The position numbers were made by a program, and so were the translations under genes. A stretch of DNA of 40,000 bases from Kitasatospora sp. DSM 101779 (lineage in GTDB: Bacteria > Actinomycetota > Actinomycetes > Streptomycetales > Streptomycetaceae). The notes under the pieces are model-generated. The model ran no database searches. It worked only from the letters and a program-made list of their open reading frames with translations, and was not told the origin of the DNA. Shown piece after piece: positions 37,891 through 40,000 of the stretch. The stretch is taken from assembly GCF_025655475.1 (NCBI RefSeq), contig NZ_JAHTIK010000001.1:2739043-2779042 (forward strand), given 5' to 3'. Each line of letters opens with the position of its first letter. The first letter of the stretch is position 1.

Positions 37891-38547
37891 ATGACCGACC
37901 CCCGAGCTCCGATCGCGGCCTACTGGGACGCGGCAGCCGACACCTTCGACGACGAGCCCGACCACGGCCTGCGGGACCCCGCCACCCGTGCCGCCTGGGC
38001 CGCTCACCTGGACGGGTGGCTCCCCGACCCGCCGGCCCACGTCCTCGACCTCGGCTGCGGCACCGGCTCGCTCTCCGAGCTGCTCGCCCGACAGGGCCAC
38101 CACGTCACCGGCATCGACCTCGCCCCCGGCATGATCACCCGAGCCCGCTCCAAGCTGGCCGCCTCGGGTCTGGAAGCCACGTTCCTCGTCGGCGACGCCG
38201 GCAGACCGCCCGGACGGCCCGGCGGCTACGACGCCCTGCTCTCCCGGCACCTGGTGTGGACCCTCCCCGACCCGCCGGCCGCGCTGCGGCACTGGGTCAC
38301 CCTGCTGCGGCCCGGTGGCACGCTGGTGCTCGTCGAGGGCCGCTGGCGCGAGGCGGGCGACACCTCCTCAATGTACGCACCCGAGGCCCATCCGCTCCCC
38401 TGGGCCGGCGGTGTGCCCGCCCGGGACCTCGCCGATGCCCTGAGCCCTCACGTCACCGAGCTTGCGGTGACCCCGCTCAGCGACGAGGCGACCCTCTGGG
38501 GCGGCCCGGTCTCCGACGAGCGGTACGCACTGGTCGCCCGAATCTGA
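37891..38547 (+). CDS. Class I SAM-dependent methyltransferase
   Basis: 218 aa. YWDAAADTFDDEPDHGLRDPATRAAW (10-35) is the N-terminal cap; motif I VLDLGCGTGSLSELLA (50-65), VTGIDLAPGMITRAR (acidic SAM-ribose residue), FLVGDAGRPP, and WVTLLRPGGTLVLVEGRW (post-motif segment) place it in methyltransferase family 11/25. It transfers methyl from SAM to an unknown small substrate. ATG 37891 has no ribosome binding site; CAGACT lies 6 nt upstream and may act as a poor -10 box. It starts 61 nt after the restored GNAT stop. Confidence 0.93.
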   Translation: MTDPRAPIAAYWDAAADTFDDEPDHGLRDPATRAAWAAHLDGWLPDPPAHVLDLGCGTGSLSELLARQGHHVTGIDLAPGMITRARSKLAASGLEATFLVGDAGRPPGRPGGYDALLSRHLVWTLPDPPAALRHWVTLLRPGGTLVLVEGRWREAGDTSSMYAPEAHPLPWAGGVPARDLADALSPHVTELAVTPLSDEATLWGGPVSDERYALVARI

Positions 38548-38568
38548 CCGTTCCGGCCCGGAAATGCG

Positions 38569-38603
38569 AGAAGCCCCGCCCGGTGTCCCCGGGCGGGGCT
38601 TCT
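38569..38603. terminator. Shared terminator of methyltransferase gene and rRNA operon
   Basis: 15-bp perfect stem: AGAAGCCCCGCCCGG (38569-38583) with CCGGGCGGGGCTTCT (38589-38603), 5-nt loop. It stands 22 nt after the methyltransferase stop and 11 nt beyond the 5S 3' end, between converging transcripts. Confidence 0.85.
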
Positions 38604-38613
38604 CTGAAGAATT

Positions 38614-38730
38614 GTTCGGCGGCGTCCTACTCTCCCACAGGGTCCCCCCTGCAGTACCATCGGCGCTACGAGGCTTAGCTTCCGGGTTCGGAATGTAACC
38701 GGGCGTTTCCCTCGCGCTATGACCACCGAA
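38614..38730 (-). rRNA. rrf: 5S ribosomal RNA
   Basis: On the - strand the sequence begins TTCGGTGGTCATAGCG and ends GACGCCGCCGAA; the ends pair as helix I. The central CCGAACCCGGAAGCTAAGCC is the conserved loop region. About 117 nt; ends are accurate to a few bases. It is the last gene of the operon. Confidence 0.96.
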
Positions 38731-38803
38731 ACACTATGAAACTCTCCGACACAGACATGGCCTGTTCGTGGTTTCAGAACCAACACAGTGGACGCGAGCA
38801 ACT

Positions 38804-40000
<1,197 letters not shown>

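Overview
The window is high-GC (roughly 70 %+) actinobacterial chromosome. Codon third positions are strongly G/C. Many genes have either a GGAGG-type ribosome binding site or a -10 box placed directly before the start codon (leaderless pattern). The 23S/5S rRNA and the gene families present (PknG kinase, class II truncated globin, EttA, thioester-domain surface protein, actinobacterial exo-less family A polymerase, CsoR-type copper genes) point to Streptomycetaceae (Streptomyces or Kitasatospora). This is a core-type region: I see no insertion sequence, prophage, CRISPR array or plasmid gene.

Layout. 1-6.5 kb: a Ser/Thr phospho-signalling cluster on the + strand: PknG-like kinase (5' end outside the window), PP2C phosphatase, vWA protein and an FHA protein. 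Kinase, phosphatase and FHA protein share small C..C zinc-ribbon modules. The FHA gene carries an apparent frameshift and has no stop codon before the next gene. 6.5-9.1 kb: a two-gene ABC-2 exporter with a palindrome over its start codon, then a truncated hemoglobin. 9.1-12.1 kb (-): a hypothetical protein, a hotdog thioesterase and EttA. 12.4-14.7 kb (-): a sortase-anchored thioester-domain surface protein and a single-stranded DNA-binding protein. 15.4 kb: tRNA-Arg(TCT). 15.5-20.3 kb: two TetR regulators, each beside a clear palindromic operator, with GNAT, Rid-family, crotonase and acyl-CoA dehydrogenase genes. 20.3-25.7 kb: a secreted GH5 endoglycoceramidase-like enzyme, an M3 metallopeptidase and a family A DNA polymerase paralogue.

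25.7-28.0 kb: PTS-linked dihydroxyacetone kinase (dhaM divergent from dhaK-dhaL). 28.0-29.3 kb (-): a membrane-anchored SpoIIE-type phosphatase. 29.4-32.1 kb: a copper module with a perfect CsoR-like operator, a CopZ-type chaperone and a CopA ATPase. 32.1-37.2 kb (-): an SDR oxidoreductase, citrate synthase and a RecD2-like helicase. 37.4-38.5 kb (+): a frameshifted GNAT gene and a methyltransferase. These run into a two-way terminator shared with the end of an rRNA operon on the - strand (5S, then the 3' part of 23S, which runs off the window).

How parts work together. The kinase/phosphatase/vWA/FHA set looks like a writer-eraser-scaffold-reader circuit. The CopZ/CopA pair is a standard copper chaperone and efflux pump. 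DhaM would pass phosphate from the PTS to DhaL, which holds ADP/ATP and phosphorylates dihydroxyacetone bound on DhaK. Two genes (FHA and GNAT) are each broken by a single-base shift. This may be real gene decay or base-level sequence error, and should be checked before function is inferred.
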